This document shows, in pieces, positions 34,928 to 43,826 of a stretch of 64,000 bases of DNA. Every line of letters starts with the position of its first letter. Within the stretch, counting starts at the first letter, position 1. Source of the DNA: Pollenia angustigena (lineage: Eukaryota > Arthropoda > Insecta > Diptera > Polleniidae). Below the pieces are notes generated by a model. The model saw nothing but the letters and a program-made list of their open reading frames with translations. It made no database searches and had not been told where the DNA came from. The stretch is from the NCBI GenBank assembly GCA_930367215.1, contig OV884060.1, positions 210,307,253-210,371,252 of the forward strand, given 5' to 3'. The position numbers and the translations under genes are program-made.

Positions 34928-35505
34928 ATAAATTTTATGATTTTGTTCAATTTTGCTCTTTTCAAGTTATTGTTTTTAAACTAATGATTTAAAAATCCTA
35001 ATGTCTTATTGCATGCGACATTAGATTATTTTAATATGAACAATTTGCGCCCACCAAGACAAAGATTGGCACAAAAATGACAAAGCTACATTTAGTAAAT
35101 GTACCCACATAGAAATTCAATAGCTTTAAGCTATTTTGAATATTTATTTTTACTAAAAATTTAGCTTTGTATATTAGAGGCTATCAGCGCAGAAGTGGTG
35201 TAACCCCAGACTACTTATTATGAGATAATGAGGAGTTAACACTACTCTTGCACTATAGTACTTGGATGTAACGGCTGATAGCCTCATTTATTTGTTGTGT
35301 TTGATACAAATCGAAAGGTGGGTTAATTCAATTAATCTTCTGTAACTATGTAATTTTTGCACGGATCTGGATCCTATTGGGCACAAAATGTTTGTATTGA
35401 AATAGGCTAATGTCGCAAGTTATAAAACTTAAAAAAGTTTTATTTTTTGGTTTAAAAAACAACTTGAAAAGACCAAATTGAACAAAATCATAAAATTTAT
35501 AACAC
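34928..35505. mobile_element. Fold-back element, about 100-base arms
   Basis: The left arm TTATAAATTTTATGATTTTG...CTTTTCAAGTT...GCGACATTAG (34937-35030) is repeated inverted at 35408-35505. In the spacer a small 12-base inverted pair, GAGGCTATCAGC at 35176 and GCTGATAGCCTC at about 35273, bounds a further 110-base palindromic insert. No coding sequence. Confidence 0.65.
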
Positions 35506-35596
35506 TGGTTTACAGCCAAAAAAATACCAAGAACGCCACATGACTAGATAAGTTAATTGGGGTCTCCTGAACACGAAAAACGCTGTTATTTATTTT

Positions 35597-36205
35597 TTCT
35601 AAGTACCGTTTTTTAGATAACGGTACTTTTGTGTTTTTCGGTATATGGTCCCATTCAAACCCTTGTGGAGCCCAACTAAAAAGTCCGATCGAAATAAATG
35701 GCATATCGTTGGAAAGGTAATTGAATACCTTTTCCGTCGATATGCTGAAAATTTCTATCGGATGAGAAATGGCTGAGTAATGGCACCTCAAAATTTCATC
35801 CCATACAAAATTCCGTTTTTTTTTTTTAATACTTTAAAACTGATGGACGCCGAATATAGTGTGTGAGCAATGAAGATAAAAATATTGTCGTTCCACAAAA
35901 TCCTTAATAAAAACTTTATTTTTCATCCGATTTTGGTAATTAAATAAACTATTTGGTTGAAAAATAAAACATTCCAGATCTTTACTATAACGTAGAAAAA
36001 AACGAAATAAAAATAAAAATTTTTAGGCAAATTTTGAATTTTGAGGTGCCATTACGCAGCCATTTTTTATGAGATAGAAATTTTCAGCATATCGACGGAA
36101 AAGGCATTCAATTACCTTTCCAACGATATGCCATTTATTTCGATCGGACTTTTTGGTTGGGCTCCACAAGGGTTTGAGTGGGACCATACGCCGAAAAACA
36201 CAAAC
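35597..36205. mobile_element. Inverted repeat of about 180-base arms (fold-back)
   Basis: Left arm (35615-35795) and right arm (36041-36205) are near-identical inverted copies. This is visible as the same short peptide reading MRCHY...FNYLSNDMPFIS on opposite strands. The spacer is about 245 bases. The peptide is likely incidental because the conserved unit is the DNA arm. Right arm is followed directly by the CCCARTAAAAA-ended element at 36209. Confidence 0.7.
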
Positions 36206-36208
36206 CGT

Positions 36209-36633
36209 CCCAATAAAAAATTTTATCATATTGCGAAGCACTAATGGTACATTTAAAAAAATAAGCGCAGAATTATGCGCTACGCAATAAGACATACAGA
36301 AATGCAGTAAAGTAAGTGAAACAACTCTCAACAACTTTTATAAAAAAAAAAATAACATTTCAAGTGCTACGGCATTCTCTTACTACGAAGCAGGTTTGTA
36401 AGGGAGAATACTAAAAAATAACTGTATCAAAACATTCAGTGTGTAAAGCTGATCGTTACATCCAACAATTTTTTTATGCGCTGAATTATGCGCTTCATGT
36501 GTCAAAAATGTATTGCTTCAAAGTGGGAACTCGCCATATAAAATTCATGTCTTCCGCAAGCGCAATGGTAAGCGCAACTCTTATGTTTCTCCCTTACAAA
36601 CCTGCTTCGTTGGAAGCTCCATTTTTTACTGGG
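36209..36633. mobile_element. CCCARTAAAAA-ended element, 425 bp, reverse orientation
   Basis: Ends CCCAATAAAAAATTTTATCA and, inverted, CCCAGTAAAAAATGGAGCTT; flanking dinucleotide GT on both sides. Internal CTTACTACGAAGCAGGTTTG, GCGAGTTCCCACTTTGAAGC (inverted) match the other copies. Confidence 0.75.
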
Positions 36634-36644
36634 GTAGTAGATAT

Positions 36645-37570
36645 AGATAGATATTGTGGTACAATTTGGTTCAAAATTTAGCTTCACATGGCTGAAAATT
36701 ATACCATGCAATTTTGTAATAATCGGGCCATAATTTAGTTAAGGTCTTAAACTAAGCAGCCTTCTGAAAGCCACTTTAAAACTATAAAACGCTATAACAA
36801 ATTTTTCTTCTATATCGAAATTTGTTCAGATTAAGGTTTTTTAATACCAGAAATCACACTACAGAGTTTTGTAATAATTGGTCCATAATTTCGAATATAA
36901 ATTCCACTCTCGAAAATAATTTTGGTTCGGCTAAAACAAATCAAGTTTTAGAGGGTAAATTATTCTAAAAAAAAACGCCATACAATTCTACTGAAGATAT
37001 CTGAAATAGTCTTTTAGCTCAGAAATACATTTAGTAAATTTTTTTGACTTGTACCAAACAGCATTTCAAGGAATTTAAAAACTTTAGGGGTAGATATTTC
37101 GGAAACCCGATTTTACTTTGCAAAACCCTTTGGCAGATTTGCTCTACCAAGAGTCCAGTTTCGTTTCGCGTTGCAAGTTATGAGGCTGGTTTTTGTTTTT
37201 TGACCGACAGTCAGAAAGCTTATGCTTTTATTTCTGGTCATATTAAGGTTAATTTGAACAAATTAAGGTTAAATATTTGGATTCGTCTTAGAAGGCCCCT
37301 AGTGAAATTTGATGCAGAAAATATTCGTCAAACATTTGTACCCTCTAAAGTGCCGCTTTAGTATACTTTGGTGTGGGAGTTAAAAAAAAGGACAAAAATG
37401 ACCCCATAAAATTAGTGTTAATATATTCTATAAAAAGAATTGCCATGCAATTCTACTGAAGACATCTGAAATAGTCTTTTAGCTCAGAAATACATTTAGA
37501 ATATTTTTTTCTTTTACTTTTACCAAACGCCTTTTCAAAAACTTTAAGGGCTGATATTTCGGGAACACGA
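36645..37570. repeat. Tandem dispersed repeat, period about 465 bases
   Basis: CAATTCTACTGAAGA...ATCTGAAATAGTCTTTTAGC and CTCAGAAATACATTTAG occur at 36985 and again at 37450, followed both times by AAAACTTTA-GGG and GATATTTCGG-AAC. The ORF at 37044-37361 spans one unit and shows no recognisable protein; I treat it as chance. Confidence 0.65.
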
Positions 37571-37573
37571 ACT

Positions 37574-38534
37574 AACCAGCAAAAACTTGGTAATAACTTG
37601 TGATTACTTAACAACTTACTTTTCAATGACTACTTCATACCATCTGCATTACATAGAAATAGTTTGGTAATGGCTGACATATAATCTGATACCTAAGTAC
37701 ATGTGTATGAGTTGATTAACGAAATTTATAATTCATTCGTAATAAAATGCATCTACGGTTGAAGTTTTTTCAAATCTAATACAAATTGATTTAAAATATT
37801 TGTTCTTACAATTTGTTTTTTTTTATTTTAAATAAAAAACAATTTGTAATAAATTTGAATATGAAAAATTATGCTGTACTGAAATTTTATAGTCATGACA
37901 TGTTAGTTGTAATTTTGGTGACATCGGAGTAATAAGTTATTTAAGTCCCTATTTGTAAGCGAATGTGGTAATGACTTATTTAACTCCCTAGTTGTAAGCG
38001 AATGTGGTAATGACTTATTTAACTCCCTATTTGTAAGCGAGGGTGGTAAGTAGTTGCCTCCAATAATTTAATCTCATATTTACGGTCTTAATTGAGTAAA
38101 AAACATCGTTTTTTTTATACAAAAACTACACTGCCCCGGTAGACTAGCTGGTAGTGAGCTAGTCTATCAGCACCGAGGTTGCGCGATCGAATCCCGCCAA
38201 AGACAGAAAAAAAATACAAAATAAAACAAAGTAAAATAAAATAAGAAAAAATAGAAAAAAAATAATTTAAAAAAATATTAAACAAAAAATTTTTTTAAAG
38301 TCATGACTTGTTAGTTGTAATTTTGGTGACATCGGAGTAATAAGTTATTTAAGTCCCTATTTGTAAGCGAATGTGGTAATGACTTATTTAACTCCCTATT
38401 TGTAAGCGAGGGTGGTAAGTACTTGCCTCCAATGACATCACCGTGTTAAAATAATGAGTTAAAATGCCAATGTATAAGTAGTGAAGAGTTTTTTAGCTTT
38501 TTAACTCATTACTTTGCAATGTAAGTTTTTGCTG
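37574..38534. mobile_element. TIR element with CCAGCAAAAACTT ends, about 960 bp
   Basis: Left CCAGCAAAAACTTGGTAATA and inverted right CCCAGCAAAAACTTACATTG. It splits a sequence that is uninterrupted in the paralogue at 37090-37150 (CTTTGCAAAACCCTTTGGC). TAA flanks both sides (37571-37573 and after the terminal GGG), suggesting a 3-bp duplication. Inside, TGACTTATTTAACTCCCTA-GTAAGCGAATGTGGTAA units repeat in tandem, and the whole block occurs twice around a SINE (38131). Confidence 0.65.
38131..38290 (+). mobile_element. tRNA-derived SINE, plus copy
   Basis: CTGCCCCGGTAGACTAGCTG opens the copy; an A-box-like TAGCTGGTAG is followed about 40 bases on by a B-box-like GCGATCGAATCCC, then an A-rich tail. 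The copy at 52905-53016 shares this head in inverse orientation, and 51853-51940 carries the shared 3' body. Confidence 0.75.
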
Positions 38535-38769
38535 GGTAACTTTTCAAAACCCTTTGGCAGATTTGCTCTACCAATAGTCTAGTTTCATTTCGCGTTGCAA
38601 GTTTTGTGGCTGGCGGCGATGACCCGAATTTTATTGCACTGTGTAATTTAGCATATGTTGGTCTTAACCGCGACGAATAAAGATTAATTAATAATTTATA
38701 GATCCCATATGGGGCCCACGCCTGAAATATTCTAACTGTCGGTGGAGGGCATCAAAGATTCGGCAAATG
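38535..38769. other. Continuation of the interrupted repeat and unassigned sequence
   Basis: AAAACCCTTTGGCAGATTTG...CGCGTTGCAAGTT matches 37120-37190 and is the right flank of the 37574 element. Nothing else recognised. Confidence 0.4.
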
Positions 38770-39835
38770 TGAAAAATTGGGAATTAAGCACGTCATACCG
38801 AAATCGTATTAATAATAAACTTTGTATTCCCGAAAATAACTTTGATAATATAATTGAATGTGCCCGTGCATAAAACTGAATTGGCAAATTTGTTTTTTTT
38901 TTTGTTGTTTTCTTACGAAGATAAAAGAATGAAGCAGTTTGTTTTTTAATTTTGTTGTTTCTTTTAACACTTTTACAACTACAATTCGAGTCGGAAAGAA
39001 CCCAACCAATAGGGAAAAGATAAACTAACTGTTTATTATTGCTGTTTTGTTTAAGCTTTGATATTGTTACAAGTAAGACTTAGAGTGTTTATAACTCTTA
39101 TTCGCTTAAGGGTTTCATTTTGTTTAATATTTTTGGCTTTTCTAAAATCTTTGGAATAGGTTTCCTAATGAGATGGCCTGAGCAACCAGTGAAATGCGCA
39201 TAAAAGCTAGCTTTCCCTCAACAATAAATCCTAGTGTATTTATCAAATATGAAAAATTAGGAACTTAGCACGTCATACAGAAATCTTATTAATAATAAAT
39301 TTTGTATTCCCAAAAATAACTTTGATAATATAATTGCATGTGCCCGTGCATAAAACTGAATTGGCAAATTTTTTTTTTTGTTGTTTTCTTACGAAGACAA
39401 CAGAATGAAGCAGTTTGTTTTTTAATCTTGTTTTTTCTTTTAACCCACTTACAACTACAATTCGAGTCGGAAAGAACCCAACCAACTGTAGGGGGATGTA
39501 AGAAAAGATAAACTCACTGTTTATTGTTGGTGTTTTGTTTAAGCTTTGATATTGTTACAAGTAAGACTTAGAGTGTTTATAATTCTTATTCGCTTTAGGG
39601 TTTCATTTTGTTTAATATTTTTGGCTTTTCTAAAATCTTTGGAATAGGTTTCCTAATGAGCTGGCCTGAGCAACCAGTGAAATGCGCATAGAAGCTAGCT
39701 TTCCCTCAACAATAAATCCCAGTGTATTTATCAAATATGAAAAATTGGGAACTGAGCACGTCATACAGAAATCTTATTAATAATAAATTTTGTATTTCCG
39801 AAAATAACTTTGCTAAGAAATATGTTTTGAAAAAT
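38770..39835. repeat. Tandem duplication, unit about 465 bases, two full copies and a partial
   Basis: ATTAATAATAAA-TTTGTATTCCC opens units at about 38808, 39286 and 39776. Between them AATTGCATGTGCCCGTGCAT, ACAACTACAATTCGAGTCGG, GATATTGTTACAAGTAAGAC and GCAACCAGTGAAATGCGCAT recur in order. Diverged single copies lie at 10330 and, inverted, 55115. The near identity of the two full units implies recent duplication. Confidence 0.85.
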
Positions 39836-40447
39836 TAACACATTAAGAATTCTCTCACAACTACCGGGCACAGTTTATCAACACTCTAAACTGCATTCTC
39901 ATTCACTTATTCTCAAACTCACGCTTACACTTTCGCAGATGACCTTGCATACCATAGAGAAGAATTTGAATGTCATCAATATTCGAAAAAAAAAATTGCA
40001 GAAATTAAAAAATTTTATTGTTACACATGAGTCCAGTAAAACAAAATGCGAAAAAAGAAAAAAAAAATACGACGAGAAATAAGTCTTCGCTTAATGCCCT
40101 ACAAAAACTTGAATTGATCTGCGTTAAGCAAAGTTAAAATAGTAACATGGAATTTAAATTAAAACCGTTGTTGCCTTTGTGCAATATTGTTGCATTTGTT
40201 TTCGTAACCAAATACAGAAAGTTGTTTTTATTTTTGTTTTCCTTTATAAAGTTTATAAAGATAATTTTAAATTTTTAACGATCATTTATTAAGTTTTCAG
40301 AATATTTGCTGAAAATAAACAAAATAAGTGAGTTTCTTTGTTTATCTCTCTTGGTTATTGAAAATGAGAAATCACACAAAATGTTGAGATACAATGTTGC
40401 TAACATCATATTTGTAAGATATACCAACTTCCCTACAAGAACAGTAA
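39836..40447. other. Gene-free intronic stretch
   Basis: Nothing recognised; AT-rich sequence with short A runs. Confidence 0.4.
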
Positions 40448-40573
40448 GGGCCATTATTACAACTTGAAGTTACCTAAAGTTAAGATTAAATTGACAGATA
40501 ATAATGTGTTATCTGTCAAAAAGCGTCTGTTAACTGTCGGATAACAGCTAACGCCAAGTTATAATAATTTCCC
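40448..40573. mobile_element. Short MITE, 126 bp, TAA target duplication
   Basis: Left GGGCCATTATTACAACTTG and inverted right GGGAAATTATTATAACTTG; TAA on both sides (40445-40447, 40574-40576). GGG-led ends plus TAA duplication suggest PIF/Harbinger ancestry. TTATCTGTCA / TCGGATAACA form inner inverted words. Confidence 0.7.
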
Positions 40574-41400
40574 TAAGTCATTTGACCTGTCATATGACTG
40601 GCATTGCTAATACAAATATCAGCCATCGCGTGGAACAAATTTTCTATCACTTTCTTAAGGCCAACGTGAAAAAATTACCTAAACTTTTGTGTACGTGTGA
40701 TTTTGCATCCTTCTTTAACCTATGAATTTTGTGTTTGATAAAACGGCTCCGTGCAATAACTCCCAGGTGCAATAAGTTCCAGTGCAAAAACTCCCAATGA
40801 ATTAAATCCCAAAATAAATGAAATAAGTCCCAAACTGGAAAAAAGAAATAAATACCAAAAAAAATAAAATAGTTTCCAAGTCTTAAATGAAACAAACCCC
40901 AACTTTTGGGAGTTATTTCATAATGAAATAACTCCTAAAGACTTTAATGAAATAACTTCCAAAAACAGCACATCGAAAAGAAATGAAATAAGACCCAAAA
41001 AAATGAAACAACTTCCAAAGAAATTTATTATATATGTATTCGTTTTACTTGAATATTTACATATTAGGTTACCAAAAAACTAACATTGAGTCCTCGACAT
41101 TTTGACAACAAATGGGGCATTTTATTGTATCCAGACCTCTTGCAATGGCAGCTGCGTGCAGTTTATGCACGCATCTTCCTTGAGGCTTCCTTATATTTAA
41201 ATTTTATTTGCAAATATCGCACCTATCGCACGAACTCTCAAAAGTTTTGCGTATTTCACTTAAGGCATTCCGTTCACCTAAAACGCTTTCCTCATCCAAA
41301 CATTCCTTCTTAATATTATTAAGTACTTTTAGTTCGTCGTACAGTTCTTTTTGGGTCGTATGGTTGTGCGGAACGAAAAGTGGGCTCCTTGTGGTGGTTA

Positions 41401-42663
41401 AATTGTAAGGGCCGATGTTGAATGTGAACCACACCTAAACGCCAAGTTTTTTTCCGAATTTTATTTGACATTTCTCTATTTCAGACTTATTCAATTTGAA
41501 ACATGGAGAGACACACAATCCAACAACGTGTTAAAGTTATCCAGACTTATTATGAAAATGGGCGTTCAAATCAAAATGCATATCGTGCACTTCGTGATTT
41601 TTTTGGTCAATTTGATCGTCCAAATGTGCGTACAATCGCAAAAATCGTGGACAAATTCGAGCAAACCGGGTCTGTAGAAGATGTGAGAACACCAGTGCAT
41701 GCTCGTACAGCTCGTACTGCAGGAAATATTGCTGCTGTTCGCGATAGTGTGGCTGAAGAGCCGTCCACCTCAACTCGTCGTCGTGCCCAACAATTGCACC
41801 TCTCACGCTCGTCGTTGATGAACATTATGCATAAAGACTTGCATTTACACGCTTACAAGGTGCAATTGGCTCAAGAACTAAAGCCTCTTGACCATTCCAA
41901 ACGTCGTGAATGGGCAGAATGGTGGCAAGAAATGGCAACAGTGGATGATCAATTTTCGAAGAAAATCATCTTCAGTGATGAGGCACATTTTCTCCTCAGT
42001 GGATTCGTCAATAAACAGAATTGCCGCATTTGGGCGAATGAGAATCCAAGAGTGATTGTCGAAAAACCAATGCACCCACAAAGAGTGACTGTTTGGTGCG
42101 TTTTATGGGCTGGCGGCATCATCGGGCCGTATTTTTTCCAAAATGAGGCTGGTCAGGCAGTTACTGTTACTGAGATGATAACGAACTTTTTATGGCCCGA
42201 ATTGGAAGATATGGATGTGGACGATATGTGGTTTCAGCAGGACGGTGCCACTTGCCACACAGCTAACGAAACAATGGCTCTTTTGCGCAACAAATTCAAT
42301 GGCCGTGTTATCTCACGTAATGGCGATGTCAATTGGCCGCCAAGATCATGTGATTTGACACCGTTGGACTTTTTTCTTTGGGGTTATTTGAAAGAAAAGG
42401 TGTACGTCGATAAGCCAGCAACAATTCAAGAGCCAAAGGATGAGATAATTCGGCACATTAACGGCATAGAACCTCCATTATGCCTCAGGGTCATCGAAAA
42501 TTTGGACCATCGGATGGAGGTGTGCCGCCGTGGTCGCGGCGCCCATTTGGCCGATATTTTGTTCCATACATAATTGAGTAATACCAATATTAATAAAATA
42601 AAATTACAATAATTTCCTAAATAGTTTGTGTTTTATTCAAAATCAACATCGGCCCTTGAAATT
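41401..42663 (+). mobile_element. DD41D (rosa-type) mariner element, 1263 bp
   Basis: The ends AATTGTAAGGGCCGATGTTGA and AATTTCAAGGGCCGATGTTGA (inverted) match in 19 of 21 bases. TA flanks both sides (41399-41400, 42664-42665). The target was palindromic (GGTTAACC around the TA). The element holds a single 356-codon transposase frame and has inserted into the FLYWCH frame of repeat A in the opposite orientation. Confidence 0.85.
41503..42573 (+). CDS. DD41D mariner transposase, uninterrupted 356-codon frame
   Basis: Tc1/mariner-superfamily transposase. The N-terminal half (residues about 1-110) has the expected helix-turn-helix region (MERHTIQQRVKVIQTYYENG...). The catalytic residues are D159 in FSDEAH, D247 in QQDGAT and D289 in LTPLDFF, with 41 residues between the last two, the spacing of the DD41D (rosa) family. 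The C-terminus RRGRGAHLADILFHT is typical. The frame has no stops. Compared with the relic at 13061-13720, five residues are missing just after QAVTV in the core, by an in-frame 15-base deletion. The enzyme may therefore be inactive although the triad is intact. Start chosen because upstream codons are blocked and MERH fits family N-termini. Confidence 0.88.
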   Translation: MERHTIQQRVKVIQTYYENGRSNQNAYRALRDFFGQFDRPNVRTIAKIVDKFEQTGSVEDVRTPVHARTARTAGNIAAVRDSVAEEPSTSTRRRAQQLHLSRSSLMNIMHKDLHLHAYKVQLAQELKPLDHSKRREWAEWWQEMATVDDQFSKKIIFSDEAHFLLSGFVNKQNCRIWANENPRVIVEKPMHPQRVTVWCVLWAGGIIGPYFFQNEAGQAVTVTEMITNFLWPELEDMDVDDMWFQQDGATCHTANETMALLRNKFNGRVISRNGDVNWPPRSCDLTPLDFFLWGYLKEKVYVDKPATIQEPKDEIIRHINGIEPPLCLRVIENLDHRMEVCRRGRGAHLADILFHT

Positions 42664-43163
42664 TAACCACATGTCGTCCTAGGTCTAGCGTCACTCTCGC
42701 TTTACAGTTTTTGACATAGCATAGATAATACGTTTTATTGTCCGATGTTGATTTTTTTATATTAAATTGTTTTTCTTCCGGAATGTAAAGCAATTTACTG
42801 GTTCTTCGCTTTCCGCATACAATTTCATATTGTAAGGTGGTCATTGTTTTTATTTATTACTTCACACAACTTAACACTTCAAAATTTATAATGGAACTGA
42901 TTAATTTTGATTAACTTAAGTCATTGTATTCAAATTGTTTGAAATATCCCGTTATAAATACCGTTTAAAATGTTGAACAATTTTAAGAAATTGCAAATAA
43001 TTGAAAATTAAACAACTCCCACAAAAACTTAAATAACTCCCACAGCAAATGAAATAACACCGAAGCTCAAAATAAAATGAAATAACTCCCACGTTTATTT
43101 TTTCGGGGACCTATTTCATTTGGACTTTATTTCATTATGAAATAACTTTAAAACCATGTGAGA

Positions 43164-43455
43164 TAAGCCCATGATGGCTTTATTGCGCAATTAAATGGAC
43201 GATAAAGCCATAATGGCCTTATTGCCCAATCATTGAGAGGTAATATCATATTTAAAATTTTGCGAAATGAGAGATTTTTTCGCAAATGAGAGATAAAGCC
43301 ATTTCAGAATATTGTTATGCATGGTGCTAACATTCTATAAAAGGGAAAATCCTTAGTTATCATTGAAAAACATTTTTTTATTCTTGCGACGCACGCAGGA
43401 AAACTTTATTCAGCGAAGCCACCTGCCGCGTCCAGATTTCAATACTTAACTTTAG
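43164..43455. other. Short repeats with GATAAAGCCATAATGG words
   Basis: GCCCATGATGGCTTTATTGC / GATAAAGCCATAATGGCCTT are inverted near-copies at 43168 and 43202, repeated in part at 43300. Not assigned. Confidence 0.35.
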
Positions 43456-43459
43456 TGTC

Positions 43460-43645
43460 GTAATGACAATATCCACAGAGATCTTAACATCGCTACCATC
43501 CAGGAAAAATTAAAAAGTATTCAGTCAAATACATAGATAAACTAATGGTCCATCCCAACTACCTCGCTCGGGATCCAATAAAGTTCGAAGGTCACCGGAG
43601 ACTGAAAGGCTTTTTGGCACTTGAATGCAATAAATTAGCGGTTAC
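43460..43645 (+). pseudogene. C-terminal fragment of a jockey-like LINE ORF2
   Basis: The plus strand gives IHRDLNIATIQEK and then, after a one-base frameshift in an A run, YIDKLMVHPNYLARD and HRRLKG. This is the layout of the IHRDL...YIDKLxxHPNxLA end of jockey-clade ORF2 proteins. The reverse transcriptase and endonuclease are absent, so it is a dead 3' piece. Confidence 0.6.
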
Positions 43646-43826
43646 ATTGGTAACGGCTAACAAATACAAATAAGATAAATTAATCCTAAAGCTTTGAATA
43701 CATATTGTAATTTTCGACAAGAAAGATTCAATAAAAAAAAAAAAAATCATGTTGCCAAATATTATGTCAACAGAAAGATTGTGGCTTGACTTATGTTTAT
43801 AGAAACATTTTTGCATCAGGTTTTGG

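Larger units (their letters stand above)
41204..42844 (-). pseudogene. FLYWCH-type zinc-finger gene, split by a mariner insertion
   Basis: The minus-strand frame from the ATG at 42844 reads YEIVCGKRRTSKLLYIPEEK, then YYLCYVKNCKARV, which fits the aromatic-Leu-Tyr-(W/Y)-x-Cys...Cys layout of FLYWCH fingers. The DD41D mariner follows. Beyond it the frame resumes at about 41395 with VPHNHTTQKELYDEL, giving the HxH zinc ligands, then a helix-rich tail and a CDRCDICK cysteine cluster ending at 41204. Joining the flanks at the TA target leaves the two halves out of phase by one base, so a frameshift has also accumulated. FLYWCH domains bind DNA or proteins in chromatin factors and in MULE transposases; the role here is unknown. 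Confidence 0.68.
40741..43163 (-). mobile_element. FLYWCH-bearing repeat A, framed by TGAAATAACYCCCAAA arrays
   Basis: Both flanks consist of arrays of a degenerate TGAAATAACTCCCAAA motif every 20-30 bases (about ten at 40755-41010, five or six at 43010-43140). Between them lies a minus-strand FLYWCH-type reading frame, now split by a mariner (41401-42663). The outer left edge AAAACGGCTCCGTGCAATAA matches, inverted, the right edge of repeat B (55914-56872), so this edge looks like a genuine terminus. Without the mariner the repeat is about 1.16 kb. Superfamily unknown; MULE-type elements are a candidate because they often carry FLYWCH fingers. Confidence 0.65.

Noticed and set aside
35510..36244. 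The same peptide on two strands (MRCHY..., LSNDMPFIS)
   Set aside because: It arises from DNA arms of an inverted repeat; no start, domain or codon bias supports a protein.
36648..36960. Possible relation of TTTTGTAATAATCGGGCCAT-type words to the 150-bp tandem unit
   Set aside because: Only short words agree and the order differs, so I did not merge them.
37044..37361. 105-residue plus-strand ORF
   Set aside because: It covers one unit of a tandem dispersed repeat, its paralogue at 38.5 kb is not open, and it matches nothing recognised.
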